Shown here: positions 53,307-61,564 of the stretch, piece after piece
Layout: each line of letters opens with the position of its first letter
Numbering within the stretch: position 1 is the first letter of the stretch
Source of the DNA: Bacillus altitudinis 41KF2b
GTDB lineage: Bacteria; Bacillota; Bacilli; Bacillales; Bacillaceae
Assembly: GCF_000691145.1 (NCBI RefSeq)
Contig: NZ_ASJC01000001.1
Span: 1-64,000, forward strand
Direction of reading: 5' to 3'
DNA length: 64,000 bases
Program-made: the position numbers and the translations under genes
Notes under the pieces: model-generated
What the model was told of the DNA's origin: nothing
Database searches by the model: none
The model's input: only the letters and a program-made list of their open reading frames with translations

Positions 53307-54778
53307 AAAAACATATATTGATTGCTGGCGGCGGTATTGGCGGAATGATCTCAGCCCTCTATTTAAAAAAAGCTGGACATGATGTCACCCTTGTTGAAAA
53401 AAATGAACGGCTCGGCGGGAGACTTGCTTTTGTACGTGAGAAAGGATATAAAGTAGATGAAGGTCCGACCATTGTCCTACTTCCTGATATGTTAAAAGGC
53501 ATTTTACATGACGTAGGCATTGATGAAACATCTCTTGATCTCTTGCAGCTCGATCCGCTGTATACGATCCACTATCAAGATGGAACTTCCTATACGAAAT
53601 ACTCTGATACACGGCGACAACTAGAAGAAATTAAACGTGTATTTCCAAAGGAAGAACAGGGATATTTAACATTTATGCAAGAAATGACGGATCGGTTTCA
53701 AGAAGGGCAGGAAGCTTTTCTAGAAAAATCATTTCATGAAAAACGAACCTTTTTTACAAAAGCGAACATGAAGATTTTAATGAAATTAAAAGCATATCGA
53801 ACCGTTCAAAGTTCTCTCAAAAAATATTTTTCGGATGAGCGCCTCCGAGATGCATATGCACTTCAAACCCTCTATGTCGGAGGAAATCCGTATGAAGCTT
53901 CTGCCATTTATTCGCTTGTTTCATATAGTGAGCACGCACACGGAATTTACTATTTAAAAGGCGGATATGCGAGTTTAGTAGATATATTGGAGAGACAGCT
54001 CTTAAAGACGGGTGTACACATAAGAAAAAGTGAAGAAGTCGCACAATTTGAGTTTGAGGGGAAACGTGTGGTCAAGGCAAAAATAAATGATGAGCACATA
54101 GCAGCTGATGCATTTGTGATGAACGGAGATTATCCAGCGGCGTTAAAACAGCTTGGTTTAGGTGAACAAGACCGGCGTAAATACGTTCCATCCTCCGGCT
54201 GCGTGATGGTGTATCTAGGGTTAAACAAAGTATACGATGAAGCACCTGTTCATCAATTTTTCATGGGAGAACACTTTGATCAGCATATGAGAGAGGTGTT
54301 CCAAACGAAAACGATACCTCAAGATCCATCATTTTATACGTTTAATCCATCGACCATCGATCCATCCCTTGCCCCAGAAGGCAGCAGTGTCCTATATATG
54401 CTCATTCCTGTTCCATCAGGAGATCACATCAACTGGGAACAAGAGACAGACTTTGTGGATAAAATGGTGGAGCGTCTTGAGAAAAGAGGCTTTCCACAGC
54501 TGCGAGAGGCGGTTGTCTGGCAAAAGGTGAGAACACCGAATGATTCAATGCGAGAAGGATTGTTTGAAGGCGGCAGCTTTGGACTCGCTCCTAATTTGTT
54601 TCAATCAGGTGTGTTTCGCCCGCAAGTAAAGGTTGCAGATGTAGACAATCTATATGCGGTAGGTGCTTCCATCCATCCCGGCGGCGGGGTACCGATCGTG
54701 ATGCAAAGTGCAAAGCTCATGGCTTCTGTACTGCTTAAAGAGCTGAACAACAGAAAGGAAGTGAAGCTAAGTGGTTGA
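53303..54778 (+). CDS. CrtN-type phytoene desaturase family protein 2 (possible diapocarotenoid oxygenase)
   Basis: A 491-residue paralogue with IAGGGIGGMISALYLKKAGH at residues 5-24, GGRLAFVREKGYKVDEGPT, and C-terminal GASIHPGGGVPIVMQSAKL. In other bacilli a second CrtN-like enzyme (CrtNb/CrtP) oxidises the ends of the C30 chain. The start overlaps the first gene's stop, with AAGGGGAG upstream, so translation is coupled. It may instead be a second desaturase. Confidence 0.82.
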   Translation: MKKHILIAGGGIGGMISALYLKKAGHDVTLVEKNERLGGRLAFVREKGYKVDEGPTIVLLPDMLKGILHDVGIDETSLDLLQLDPLYTIHYQDGTSYTKYSDTRRQLEEIKRVFPKEEQGYLTFMQEMTDRFQEGQEAFLEKSFHEKRTFFTKANMKILMKLKAYRTVQSSLKKYFSDERLRDAYALQTLYVGGNPYEASAIYSLVSYSEHAHGIYYLKGGYASLVDILERQLLKTGVHIRKSEEVAQFEFEGKRVVKAKINDEHIAADAFVMNGDYPAALKQLGLGEQDRRKYVPSSGCVMVYLGLNKVYDEAPVHQFFMGEHFDQHMREVFQTKTIPQDPSFYTFNPSTIDPSLAPEGSSVLYMLIPVPSGDHINWEQETDFVDKMVERLEKRGFPQLREAVVWQKVRTPNDSMREGLFEGGSFGLAPNLFQSGVFRPQVKVADVDNLYAVGASIHPGGGVPIVMQSAKLMASVLLKELNNRKEVKLSG

Positions 54779-55610
54779 TGTGCAAACAGCATTGAAAATA
54801 TGTGAAGAGACCATTCAAACACATTCAAAAACGTTTTATCGTGCCTTTTCCATGCTACCTAAAAAGAAAAGACAGGCTGTTTGGGCCGTATATTCTTTTT
54901 GTAGGAGAGCGGATGACATTGTAGATGAGTCTCCTTCACCAAAGGAAGAACTGGCGTCTTTTCAGGAGGCATTTAATCGTTTCTTGCAAGGAGAAGTAGA
55001 TCGTGATGATCCAATGTGGGTGGCGCTGGAGTATACATTTCAACAGTTTCGTATGGATGAATCCCCATTCCGTGACCTGCTGCGAGGACAGGAGATGGAT
55101 TTAGAGCAGCATCGATATGAAACGTTAGATGAACTGCTCATCTATTCCTATCATGTCGCAAGTACAGTTGGATTAATGCTGCTTCCGATCATTGCACCGC
55201 GTAAAAAAGAACAGCTAAAAGAAGCTGCGATCTCCCTTGGGATTGGCATGCAGTTGACCAATATTCTTCGAGATATTGGTGAGGATAAGGCGGAAAGGAA
55301 CCGCATTTATTTGCCAAAACAAGTCATGGATCAATTTGGGTATACAGAGCAAGAATTACAAGAAGGGATCGTCAATCAAGCCTTCCAGCACGTATGGGAA
55401 TATATTGCTTTTGAGGCAGAGGCGTACTATGAGGAATTTTTTGACCATCTCCATGAATTCCCACTTTATTCAAGGATACCAGTGAAAGCAGCTGCTCACT
55501 TTTATAAGGCTATTCTAGATAAAACTAGAGAAAACGAATACCGCGTCTTTACGAAGCGGTCATATATTTCAACACAAGAAAAAGCACTTATTTTAGAAGA
55601 TATTACGTAA
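54771..55610 (+). CDS. crtM: Squalene/dehydrosqualene synthase CrtM (YisP position)
   Basis: A 279-residue trans-isoprenyl diphosphate head-to-head synthase. Both aspartate motifs are intact: DDIVD at 48-52 and NILRDIGED with Asp168 and Asp172. It should join two farnesyl diphosphates to dehydrosqualene for the two desaturases upstream. GTG start overlapping the second desaturase, behind AAAGGAAGTG. B. subtilis has only yisP here, reported as a farnesyl diphosphate phosphatase, without desaturase genes. Confidence 0.88.
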   Translation: MVDVQTALKICEETIQTHSKTFYRAFSMLPKKKRQAVWAVYSFCRRADDIVDESPSPKEELASFQEAFNRFLQGEVDRDDPMWVALEYTFQQFRMDESPFRDLLRGQEMDLEQHRYETLDELLIYSYHVASTVGLMLLPIIAPRKKEQLKEAAISLGIGMQLTNILRDIGEDKAERNRIYLPKQVMDQFGYTEQELQEGIVNQAFQHVWEYIAFEAEAYYEEFFDHLHEFPLYSRIPVKAAAHFYKAILDKTRENEYRVFTKRSYISTQEKALILEDIT

Positions 55611-55655
55611 TGAAAAGAAGACAAAGGGGTAAAATAAAGTTCGTTTTAGCCCTTT
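55611..55655 (+). repeat. Extra 5' tail of dispersed repeat copy 2
   Basis: This stretch duplicates the 3' hairpin segment of the same element (55785-55819) with three substitutions in about 35 bp. It forms AAGGGGTAAAAT / GTTTTAGCCCTT, so copy 2 is tail-core-tail. Confidence 0.7.
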
Positions 55656-55830
55656 CAGCGTGTAGACAAACCCTCGCATTCGGTGTCAGTCCTGCGCTTC
55701 GGTGCTCACGAATGTTAAATTCGCTCCGCGCCGATGCTCGTCCTTCCTAGGGCTGCAAAGGTTTTCTATCACGCTGAAAAGAAGACAAAGGGCTAAAATA
55801 AAGTTCATTTTAGCCCTTTGTCAACAATCT
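55656..55830 (+). repeat. Dispersed intergenic repeat, copy 2
   Basis: About 175 bp matching 5679-5830 but with a longer middle (GCTTCGGTGCTCACGAATGT and CGATGCTCGTCC). The end segments pair (CAGCGTG with CACGCTG; TAGACAAACC with GGTTTTCTA). The 3' hairpin GACAAAGGGCTAAAAT / ATTTTAGCCCTTTGTC is a perfect 16-bp stem. Where copy 1 has GGGA/TCCC this copy has GGGC/GCCC, a compensatory change. It lies just after crtM, ahead of a normal terminator. Confidence 0.82.
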
Positions 55831-55831
55831 G

Positions 55832-55857
55832 AAAGGACTGCACCCGCAGTCCTTTTT
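55832..55857 (+). terminator. Terminator of the carotenoid operon
   Basis: AAAGGACTGC-ACCC-GCAGTCCTTT followed by TT; it overlaps the end of the convergent yisQ gene. Confidence 0.85.
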
Positions 55858-57232
55858 ATGTGGAAGTAAATCGATAATCCGTCCACACCCTTGAACGCCA
55901 CCGCCTATACATGAAGATACCTCTTACCCATTCATCCACGATAAAAGAAATCCAAACTCCGATCAGGCCCATCTCAAGTTGAATGCCTAATAAATAAGCG
56001 ATTGGAAGGCCGATGCCCCACATTGAAATCATCGCCATATAGACTGGAAACTTCGCGTCACCAGCTGCCCTCAAGGAGTTGATGATGACCATATTAAAAG
56101 AACGTCCAGGCTCTAAAATAATCGTCAATATGAGGAGGAGGCTCGCTATTTGAATGATCTCACTGTTGCTAGTGAAAAAAGTAAGTAAATGCGTCGATGA
56201 TAAAGATAAAGCAGTAGAAGAAAGAAGTGAGATGGCAATGGCCCAGTATAAGCTTTTCATGCATCTTCGATAGGCCGCATCAAATTCTTTCGCCCCGATC
56301 AGGCGCCCAATTAAGATTTGCGTTCCTTGGCTAATGGCGGCACCAAATAACATAATGAACATCATCAAATTCTGGGTATAGACTTTTGCTGCCAGTGCTT
56401 GCGTGCCCATAAATGTGATAAACAGCGTAATAATCATTTGAGAGCCATTATAAGAAAGCTGTTCTCCAGCAGAAGGAATGCCGATTTTTAGCAGTTTTTT
56501 TAAATGCGTTCGCTGGATGTAAAACATTCGCTTGAATGAAAACCGCAATCCAATGCGGTGTCGAACAATGAGAATCATGGCTGTTAGACCGATCAACCGT
56601 GCAAATGATGTGGAAAGAGCAACACCCATGACACCTAATACAGGGAAGCCAAATGGTCCAAAGATGACCAAATAATTACCAGCAACGTTTAACAGATTCA
56701 TACCGATGGTGACATACATCGTATCTCTCGTGAATCCATAGCTTTTTAAAATAGCACTATAGGTCATAATGAGCGCCTGAATAAAAGAAAGCAGGCCGAC
56801 AATCTGTAAAAAGACGGTTGCATCTGGCATGAGCTCGCTAGATAATCCCATCATATGCAGGATGGGCACAGCTAACACAAACATAAGAAGACTGATCACA
56901 AAGCTAATGAGGAAGTTGGTGCCTAGTGATACATAGGCAACTTGGGTCGCTTCCTGCTTGCGGCCAGCTCCTAAAAGCTGCGCAATGACAATCGTCGTCC
57001 CAGTCGTAATGAAGCTGAACATCACAATCAATAGATTTAATAGCTGATTACTAACCCCTACTGCGGCAACACTATTGTCAGAATACTGGCTGAGCATCAG
57101 TGTATCTGCGCTGCCCATCAGCATATATAAAGAGATTTCGATAAAAATAGGCCAAGTTAATGCAAATAATGAAGGGTGGGATTTTTCACTTTTGGCTTGA
57201 ACCTTTTGTATTGTCAGTGCTTGAGGTTTCAT
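55856..57232 (-). CDS. yisQ: MATE family efflux transporter YisQ
   Basis: A 458-residue multidrug and toxin extrusion family protein with about 12 hydrophobic helices. The family pattern is seen in GSADTLMLSQYSDNSVAAVG near residue 40 and GIPSAGEQLSYNGSQM in the second half. It probably exports cationic compounds with sodium or proton exchange. ATG at 57232 (GTG at 57235 also possible) behind AAGAAGG. Position matches B. subtilis yisQ, with yisR divergent. Confidence 0.88.
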   Translation of the reverse strand: MKPQALTIQKVQAKSEKSHPSLFALTWPIFIEISLYMLMGSADTLMLSQYSDNSVAAVGVSNQLLNLLIVMFSFITTGTTIVIAQLLGAGRKQEATQVAYVSLGTNFLISFVISLLMFVLAVPILHMMGLSSELMPDATVFLQIVGLLSFIQALIMTYSAILKSYGFTRDTMYVTIGMNLLNVAGNYLVIFGPFGFPVLGVMGVALSTSFARLIGLTAMILIVRHRIGLRFSFKRMFYIQRTHLKKLLKIGIPSAGEQLSYNGSQMIITLFITFMGTQALAAKVYTQNLMMFIMLFGAAISQGTQILIGRLIGAKEFDAAYRRCMKSLYWAIAISLLSSTALSLSSTHLLTFFTSNSEIIQIASLLLILTIILEPGRSFNMVIINSLRAAGDAKFPVYMAMISMWGIGLPIAYLLGIQLEMGLIGVWISFIVDEWVRGIFMYRRWRSRVWTDYRFTST

Positions 57233-57297
57233 CACATCACCTTCTTTCGTATAAATCCGATTTATAGTGTACCTTGCATCGACTATAATAAGAAGAG

Positions 57298-58212
57298 ATG
57301 AAACCGAAACTTATTGGAGAAATCCGACTTCATAAGGGGATGAATATGGGTCCGTTTATTACATTTACTGTACCGCCATTTCCAGTCTATATTGCTTCAG
57401 GCAAAGGTGTATTCCACCCAGGAGAACGACATATCTCCAGAATTTTCACCGTATTTGATCTTCTTTATGTCACAAAAGGTGAACTGTGGATCACAGAAGA
57501 CGAGGTGCCTCATCACGTAAAAGAGGGAGAATATATCATCTTATCACCGGGACTTGCCCATGGTGGACATCTGCCATGCAAAGAAGAAACACTTTATGAG
57601 TGGCTGCATTTTTCAATTGATTCATTTGAGTTTACAGATCGGCCGAGAGAACACTGGTTTGACATGAAGCAAAATCAAGCCACTTTTGAAAAAGCAGCAA
57701 GCTATGAATTTCGTCTGCCCCGAAAAGGAAAAGTGAAAGGGGGAAGCGTGCTACAGAAGCATCTTTCAGCGATGCGCGTTTTAAATGATGATGCGTCTGA
57801 ACTTCAGCTCAAAAAGCAGCTTCAATTTGAGGAAATGCTCATTCATTTACAAAAAGAAGCATTTCATATTCCAAGTGCAAAGGAGACTGTCGCTTCAGAA
57901 GTAGTTCACTATCTTGAACGTCATTTTACGCAAAAATTACAGATGGAGAAGCTGGCAGAGATTCTTCATTATCATCCTGATTACATGACAAGGTGCATGC
58001 AGACCGTGTACGGACTGACGCCGAGCCAGTACATCAATCGACTCAAAATTGAAAAAGCCAAAAGCCTGCTTGCTTCAACGAATGAAAAAATAGCTCTCAT
58101 TGCAGAACATGTAGGCATTGATGACCCTACTTATTTTTCAAAGCTGTTTCGGCAAAATGAAGGCATGACGCCTATCGAGTATCGTCATCTTGCTAAAAGA
58201 ACGACAAAGTAA
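57298..58212 (+). CDS. yisR: AraC-family transcriptional regulator YisR
   Basis: A 304-residue regulator. The N-terminal cupin-like sensing domain (FDLLYVTKGELWITEDE, HVKEGEYIILSPGLAHGGH) is joined to a C-terminal pair of helix-turn-helices (QMEKLAEILHYHPDYMTRCM and IALIAEHVGIDDPTYFSKLF). Ligand unknown. The start is uncertain: the ATG at 57298 has only a poor, close GAAGAG, while ATG at 57346 follows AAGGGG and would give 288 residues. Divergent from yisQ, which may be a target. Confidence 0.82.
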   Translation: MKPKLIGEIRLHKGMNMGPFITFTVPPFPVYIASGKGVFHPGERHISRIFTVFDLLYVTKGELWITEDEVPHHVKEGEYIILSPGLAHGGHLPCKEETLYEWLHFSIDSFEFTDRPREHWFDMKQNQATFEKAASYEFRLPRKGKVKGGSVLQKHLSAMRVLNDDASELQLKKQLQFEEMLIHLQKEAFHIPSAKETVASEVVHYLERHFTQKLQMEKLAEILHYHPDYMTRCMQTVYGLTPSQYINRLKIEKAKSLLASTNEKIALIAEHVGIDDPTYFSKLFRQNEGMTPIEYRHLAKRTTK

Positions 58213-58226
58213 AGGAACGTGAACAG

Positions 58227-58787
58227 ATGAAAGGAAAAAAAGAAGAGATTGTGAGCATACGTCCATTAGACGAAACCGATTTAGAAGTGGTATGGCATTT
58301 AAGGTTTAAAGCACCAGATCAGGCCTATCGAAAGTGGAATGCTCCGTATTTTATTGAACATGACATATCGCTTGCTGCATTTAAAAAACGCTATTTACAG
58401 GATGATTCTGTCCTGCCAAAACTATTTGGCATTGATGTCGGAGGTGAATTAAAGGGCACAGTTTCTTATTATTGGGAGAATGAACGCACACGCTGGCTGG
58501 AGTGTGGGATTCTTATTTATGACTCACGTTTTTGGAATGGGGGCGTTGGTACAAAGGCATTGCGTCTATGGATCGATGAACTCTTTTCACACATTGATAT
58601 CCCACGCATCGGTCTGACCACCTGGTCTGGAAATGAACGCATGATGCGTTGCGCAGAGAAATGCGGGTTTATCCTTGAGGGAAGACTGCGTAAGGTTCGT
58701 TACTATCAAGGGGAGTATTATGATTCGATGCGGTATGGGATGCTGAGAGAAGAATGGCAAAGCCTTCCGAATCATTCATTTGAATAG
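58227..58787 (+). CDS. RimJ/RimL-type GNAT acetyltransferase
   Basis: A 186-residue N-acetyltransferase. RPLDETDLEVVWHL opens the fold, ECGILIYDSRFWNGGVGTKALR carries the acetyl-CoA loop, and NERMMRCAEKCGFILEGRLR is the typical C-terminal motif of RimL/SpeG-like enzymes. Substrate unknown. AAAGGAACGTG upstream; 14 bp after yisR, so possibly co-transcribed. Confidence 0.82.
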   Translation: MKGKKEEIVSIRPLDETDLEVVWHLRFKAPDQAYRKWNAPYFIEHDISLAAFKKRYLQDDSVLPKLFGIDVGGELKGTVSYYWENERTRWLECGILIYDSRFWNGGVGTKALRLWIDELFSHIDIPRIGLTTWSGNERMMRCAEKCGFILEGRLRKVRYYQGEYYDSMRYGMLREEWQSLPNHSFE

Positions 58788-58850
58788 TTGTTTTTAAGAT
58801 TAGGAAAAAAGTATAGTAAGATTCAATAAATTGAAAAAGAAGGGTGGCGG

Positions 58851-59126
58851 ATGAATGTGAAATGGATTACAGGTTGGTTTGTATCCATATTAGTCGCAAT
58901 CTACCTATTCGTTGATGCACCAAAACACGGGAAAAATAAATGGTTATGGGCCATCTTAGGTCTTTTACTCGGGCTCTTCACACTTGGAATATATCTCATT
59001 CAAACAGGAAGAAAAGGGTTGGGCTGGACAGTACTGGTTGTGTCCATTTTCATCTATGCGATTGCCATCCTCGTCTTTGTCTTGTACTTTCTCATGCTGG
59101 TCTTCGGGTACTCCAACGCAAATTAG
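58851..59126 (+). CDS. Small membrane protein of unknown function
   Basis: A 91-residue protein with three hydrophobic segments: WFVSILVAIYLFVDA, WLWAILGLLLGLFTLGIYLI and a long C-terminal stretch. Its short polar C-terminus is FGYSNAN. No family recognised. AGAAGGGTGGCGG precedes the ATG. Confidence 0.68.
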   Translation: MNVKWITGWFVSILVAIYLFVDAPKHGKNKWLWAILGLLLGLFTLGIYLIQTGRKGLGWTVLVVSIFIYAIAILVFVLYFLMLVFGYSNAN

Positions 59127-59286
59127 AGAGTACGGCTGTGGTGATTTGTTTCACTTCAAGTTGCTACCGATTGATGGTTTGATGGCGCCAAAGCATCTTA
59201 GGATCAATGGTGATGGGGCTCGGCATGATGATCCTCATGTTTATCCATCTTATTTTATCTCATGTGGCTCACTGCTTTGATCAAGT

Positions 59287-59314
59287 AAGTCCTTCATAAA
59301 GAAGGGCTTTTTTC
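59287..59314 (+). terminator. Terminator hairpin before the acetyltransferase gene end
   Basis: AAGTCCTTC-ATAAA-GAAGGGCTT with one G-T pair, followed by TTTTTTC. It serves plus-strand transcripts and overlaps the end of the convergent gene. Confidence 0.65.
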
Positions 59315-59830
59315 TTTTATTTTTTGGGCAGGGACACCTGCAATGACAATCCGTTCTTCATAAAAGGAGCGATTCACTACAGCATTTGCTCCGATGGAAA
59401 TATGATTCGCAATATAAATGTTTCCAAACAGTTTAGCGCCAGGGCCGATCCATACATGATCTCCGATGACGGGCACATCTTTTTCATGATGGTTTTGACC
59501 GATATTCACACCTTGATGAATATCACAAAACGCTCCGATTTTGGCATGCTTGTTCACAATCAACAGCCCAGTATGGTTGATTCTGAGCCCAGGTCCAAAT
59601 ACACCAATTGGGATATCAAAGCCAAGCTGCATGCCTTTCTTTTTATGTAAGTAACGATAAAACCATTTGCGTAACGTAGCACCGCTATTCGTATAGTACT
59701 CATATTTTCGTAAATATCTTTGATATTTCCAAATATCATCCCCAAGCCACTTTGGTCTTTTTCGATTGATGGCAAGTGCTTTCTGATCTTGTGCCAAGTA
59801 GTGGTGAAGGTCATGCTTCGTTAAAATCAT
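59294..59830 (-). CDS. Serine O-acetyltransferase-like hexapeptide acetyltransferase
   Basis: A 178-residue left-handed beta-helix acyltransferase. After a helical N-terminus come hexapeptide turns: LLIVNKHAKIGAFCDIHQGV, VIGDHVWIGPGAKLFGNIYI and ISIGANAVVN. The CysE-like HQGVNIG site is present. Short relatives often act on sugars or small amino compounds rather than serine. Substrate unknown. Monocistronic and convergent with the small membrane protein gene. Confidence 0.78.
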   Translation of the reverse strand: MILTKHDLHHYLAQDQKALAINRKRPKWLGDDIWKYQRYLRKYEYYTNSGATLRKWFYRYLHKKKGMQLGFDIPIGVFGPGLRINHTGLLIVNKHAKIGAFCDIHQGVNIGQNHHEKDVPVIGDHVWIGPGAKLFGNIYIANHISIGANAVVNRSFYEERIVIAGVPAQKIKEKSPSL

Positions 59831-60178
59831 CAGATCTCCCTCGATTCCCTTTCATTTCAGAGAAATTATACCATCATAACCATTTATATCAAGATAAAAT
59901 AACGTTCATTTTTTGTTTTACTGCATTCATTTCATTCGGCCGTCCCGTATCAAACAAGGGAGCTACAACGAATAGAGCAAAAGAACCAGGAGAATTGTTT
60001 TGTAATTTTTTTCAATATTTTTCATACTCAAACGTTACATCGCCCTTATGGCTGTAGATGTTTGTAAAAAATACACGAAATTACTCGTTAAAAAGAGAAT
60101 ATAGCATTCATATGCTTTTAGAATCATCTTTTTGAATACAATTGACTTTCGTATCTTACATCCTCTAGGCTAGTAAAT
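59831..60178. other. Intergenic region before the siderophore operon
   Basis: About 350 bp of AT-rich sequence. No gene, repeat or stable hairpin was recognised. A weak TTGAAT (60132-60137) with TTACAT (60156-60161) could be the promoter of the siderophore operon. Confidence 0.4.
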
Positions 60179-60197
60179 GAAAATGATAATCTTTATC
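60179..60197 (+). promoter_or_regulatory. Fur box of the siderophore biosynthesis operon
   Basis: GAAAATGATAATCTTTATC differs from the 19-bp Fur consensus GATAATGATAATCATTATC at two positions. It lies just upstream of the first ribosome-binding site. Confidence 0.85.
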
Positions 60198-60217
60198 AAT
60201 TGGAGGAGTGTTTTATT

Positions 60218-61564
60218 ATGTCCATCAAAACCGTTTCTAAAAATCAGCAATTTTTAGAGCAACAAAGTCAAAGAGAATCTAATGCAAGGTCTTACCCGAG
60301 ACGGTTCCCATTAGCCATGCAAAAAGCCGAAGGTATGATCGTGACAGATGCAGATGGTAGAGAATTTTATGACTGCCTAGCAGGTGCAGGAACACTTGCC
60401 CTTGGTCACAATCACCCGGTTGTTATAGATGCTATTGAACGTATGCTTCATGAAAAAAGACCGTTGCATACGCTGGACATCACTTCAGAGATTAAAGAAG
60501 AATTTGTGAATGAGATTTTTTCTCACTTGCCAGAAGAGTTTGCAAAAAGAGCAAAAATTCAATTTTGTGGACCAACTGGTGGTGATGCTATAGAAGCAGC
60601 AATTAAATTAGTCAAGACAGCGACGGGAAATCGTTCCATTCTATCATTCCACGGAGCATATCATGGTGCTACACATGGCACGATGTCATTAAGCGGCAAC
60701 TTATCGCCAAAAGAAAAAGTACAAGGATTAATGCCAGATGTTCACTTCCTGCCTTATCCATATGAATACCGCTGCCCATTTGGAATCGGCGGTAAAGACT
60801 CACATCGCATTTCCAGTTCTTATATTGAGCGTGTATTAAATGATCCTGAGAGTGGAATTCTCCCGCCAGCAGGCATGATCTTTGAAGCGGTGCAAGGGGA
60901 GGGCGGCTCCATCCCGGCATCAATTGAATGGATACAAGAAATGAGACGAATCACAAAAGAAAAAGGAATTCCACTGATTATTGATGAGGTTCAATCAGGC
61001 ATCGGCCGAACGGGTAAGATGTTTGCCTTTGAACATGCTGGTATTGTGCCAGATGTCATTGTGTTATCAAAAGCAATTGGGGGAAGCCTGCCACTATCAG
61101 TTGTGATTTATGACAAAGACTTAGATCAATGGAATCCAGGTGCGCATATTGGCACGTTTAGAGGAAATCAAATGGCGATGGCAGCTGGAACTGCTACGCT
61201 TAAATTTATAAAAGAAACCAATCTGCTTGATCATGTAGAAGCACTTGGTCAGCGTATGCAGGCCAATCTAAAAGACATTCAAAAACAAGTGCCTGCTCTC
61301 GGTGATGTGCGAGGAAGAGGATTAATGATTGGTGTTGAAGTTGTGAATCCAGATGAGAAACAGGATGTGGACGGCAGTTATCCAGCAAATCCAGAGCTAG
61401 CCAGTCTCATTCAAAAGAATTGTTTTGATAAAGGCTTAATTGTGGAGACAGGAGGCCGTTTTGGAAGTGTGATTCGATTCTTACCGCCTTTGATCATGAC
61501 AGAAGAACAGCTTGAAAAAGTCATCACGATTTTTAAAGAGGCAGTTTACGATGCAGTCAACTAA
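60218..61564 (+). CDS. Diaminobutyrate-2-oxoglutarate aminotransferase
   Basis: A 448-residue class III PLP aminotransferase. CGPTGGDAIEAAIKLVKTAT near 110-130, the PLP aspartate region IIDEVQSGIGRTGK, and the PLP lysine at about 285 (SKAIGGSLP) are present. It makes L-2,4-diaminobutyrate from aspartate semialdehyde, as RhbA does in rhizobactin biosynthesis. The ATG at 60218 follows GGAGGAG; an upstream frame lies in the Fur box. It overlaps the decarboxylase gene by 14 bp. Confidence 0.9.
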   Translation: MSIKTVSKNQQFLEQQSQRESNARSYPRRFPLAMQKAEGMIVTDADGREFYDCLAGAGTLALGHNHPVVIDAIERMLHEKRPLHTLDITSEIKEEFVNEIFSHLPEEFAKRAKIQFCGPTGGDAIEAAIKLVKTATGNRSILSFHGAYHGATHGTMSLSGNLSPKEKVQGLMPDVHFLPYPYEYRCPFGIGGKDSHRISSSYIERVLNDPESGILPPAGMIFEAVQGEGGSIPASIEWIQEMRRITKEKGIPLIIDEVQSGIGRTGKMFAFEHAGIVPDVIVLSKAIGGSLPLSVVIYDKDLDQWNPGAHIGTFRGNQMAMAAGTATLKFIKETNLLDHVEALGQRMQANLKDIQKQVPALGDVRGRGLMIGVEVVNPDEKQDVDGSYPANPELASLIQKNCFDKGLIVETGGRFGSVIRFLPPLIMTEEQLEKVITIFKEAVYDAVN

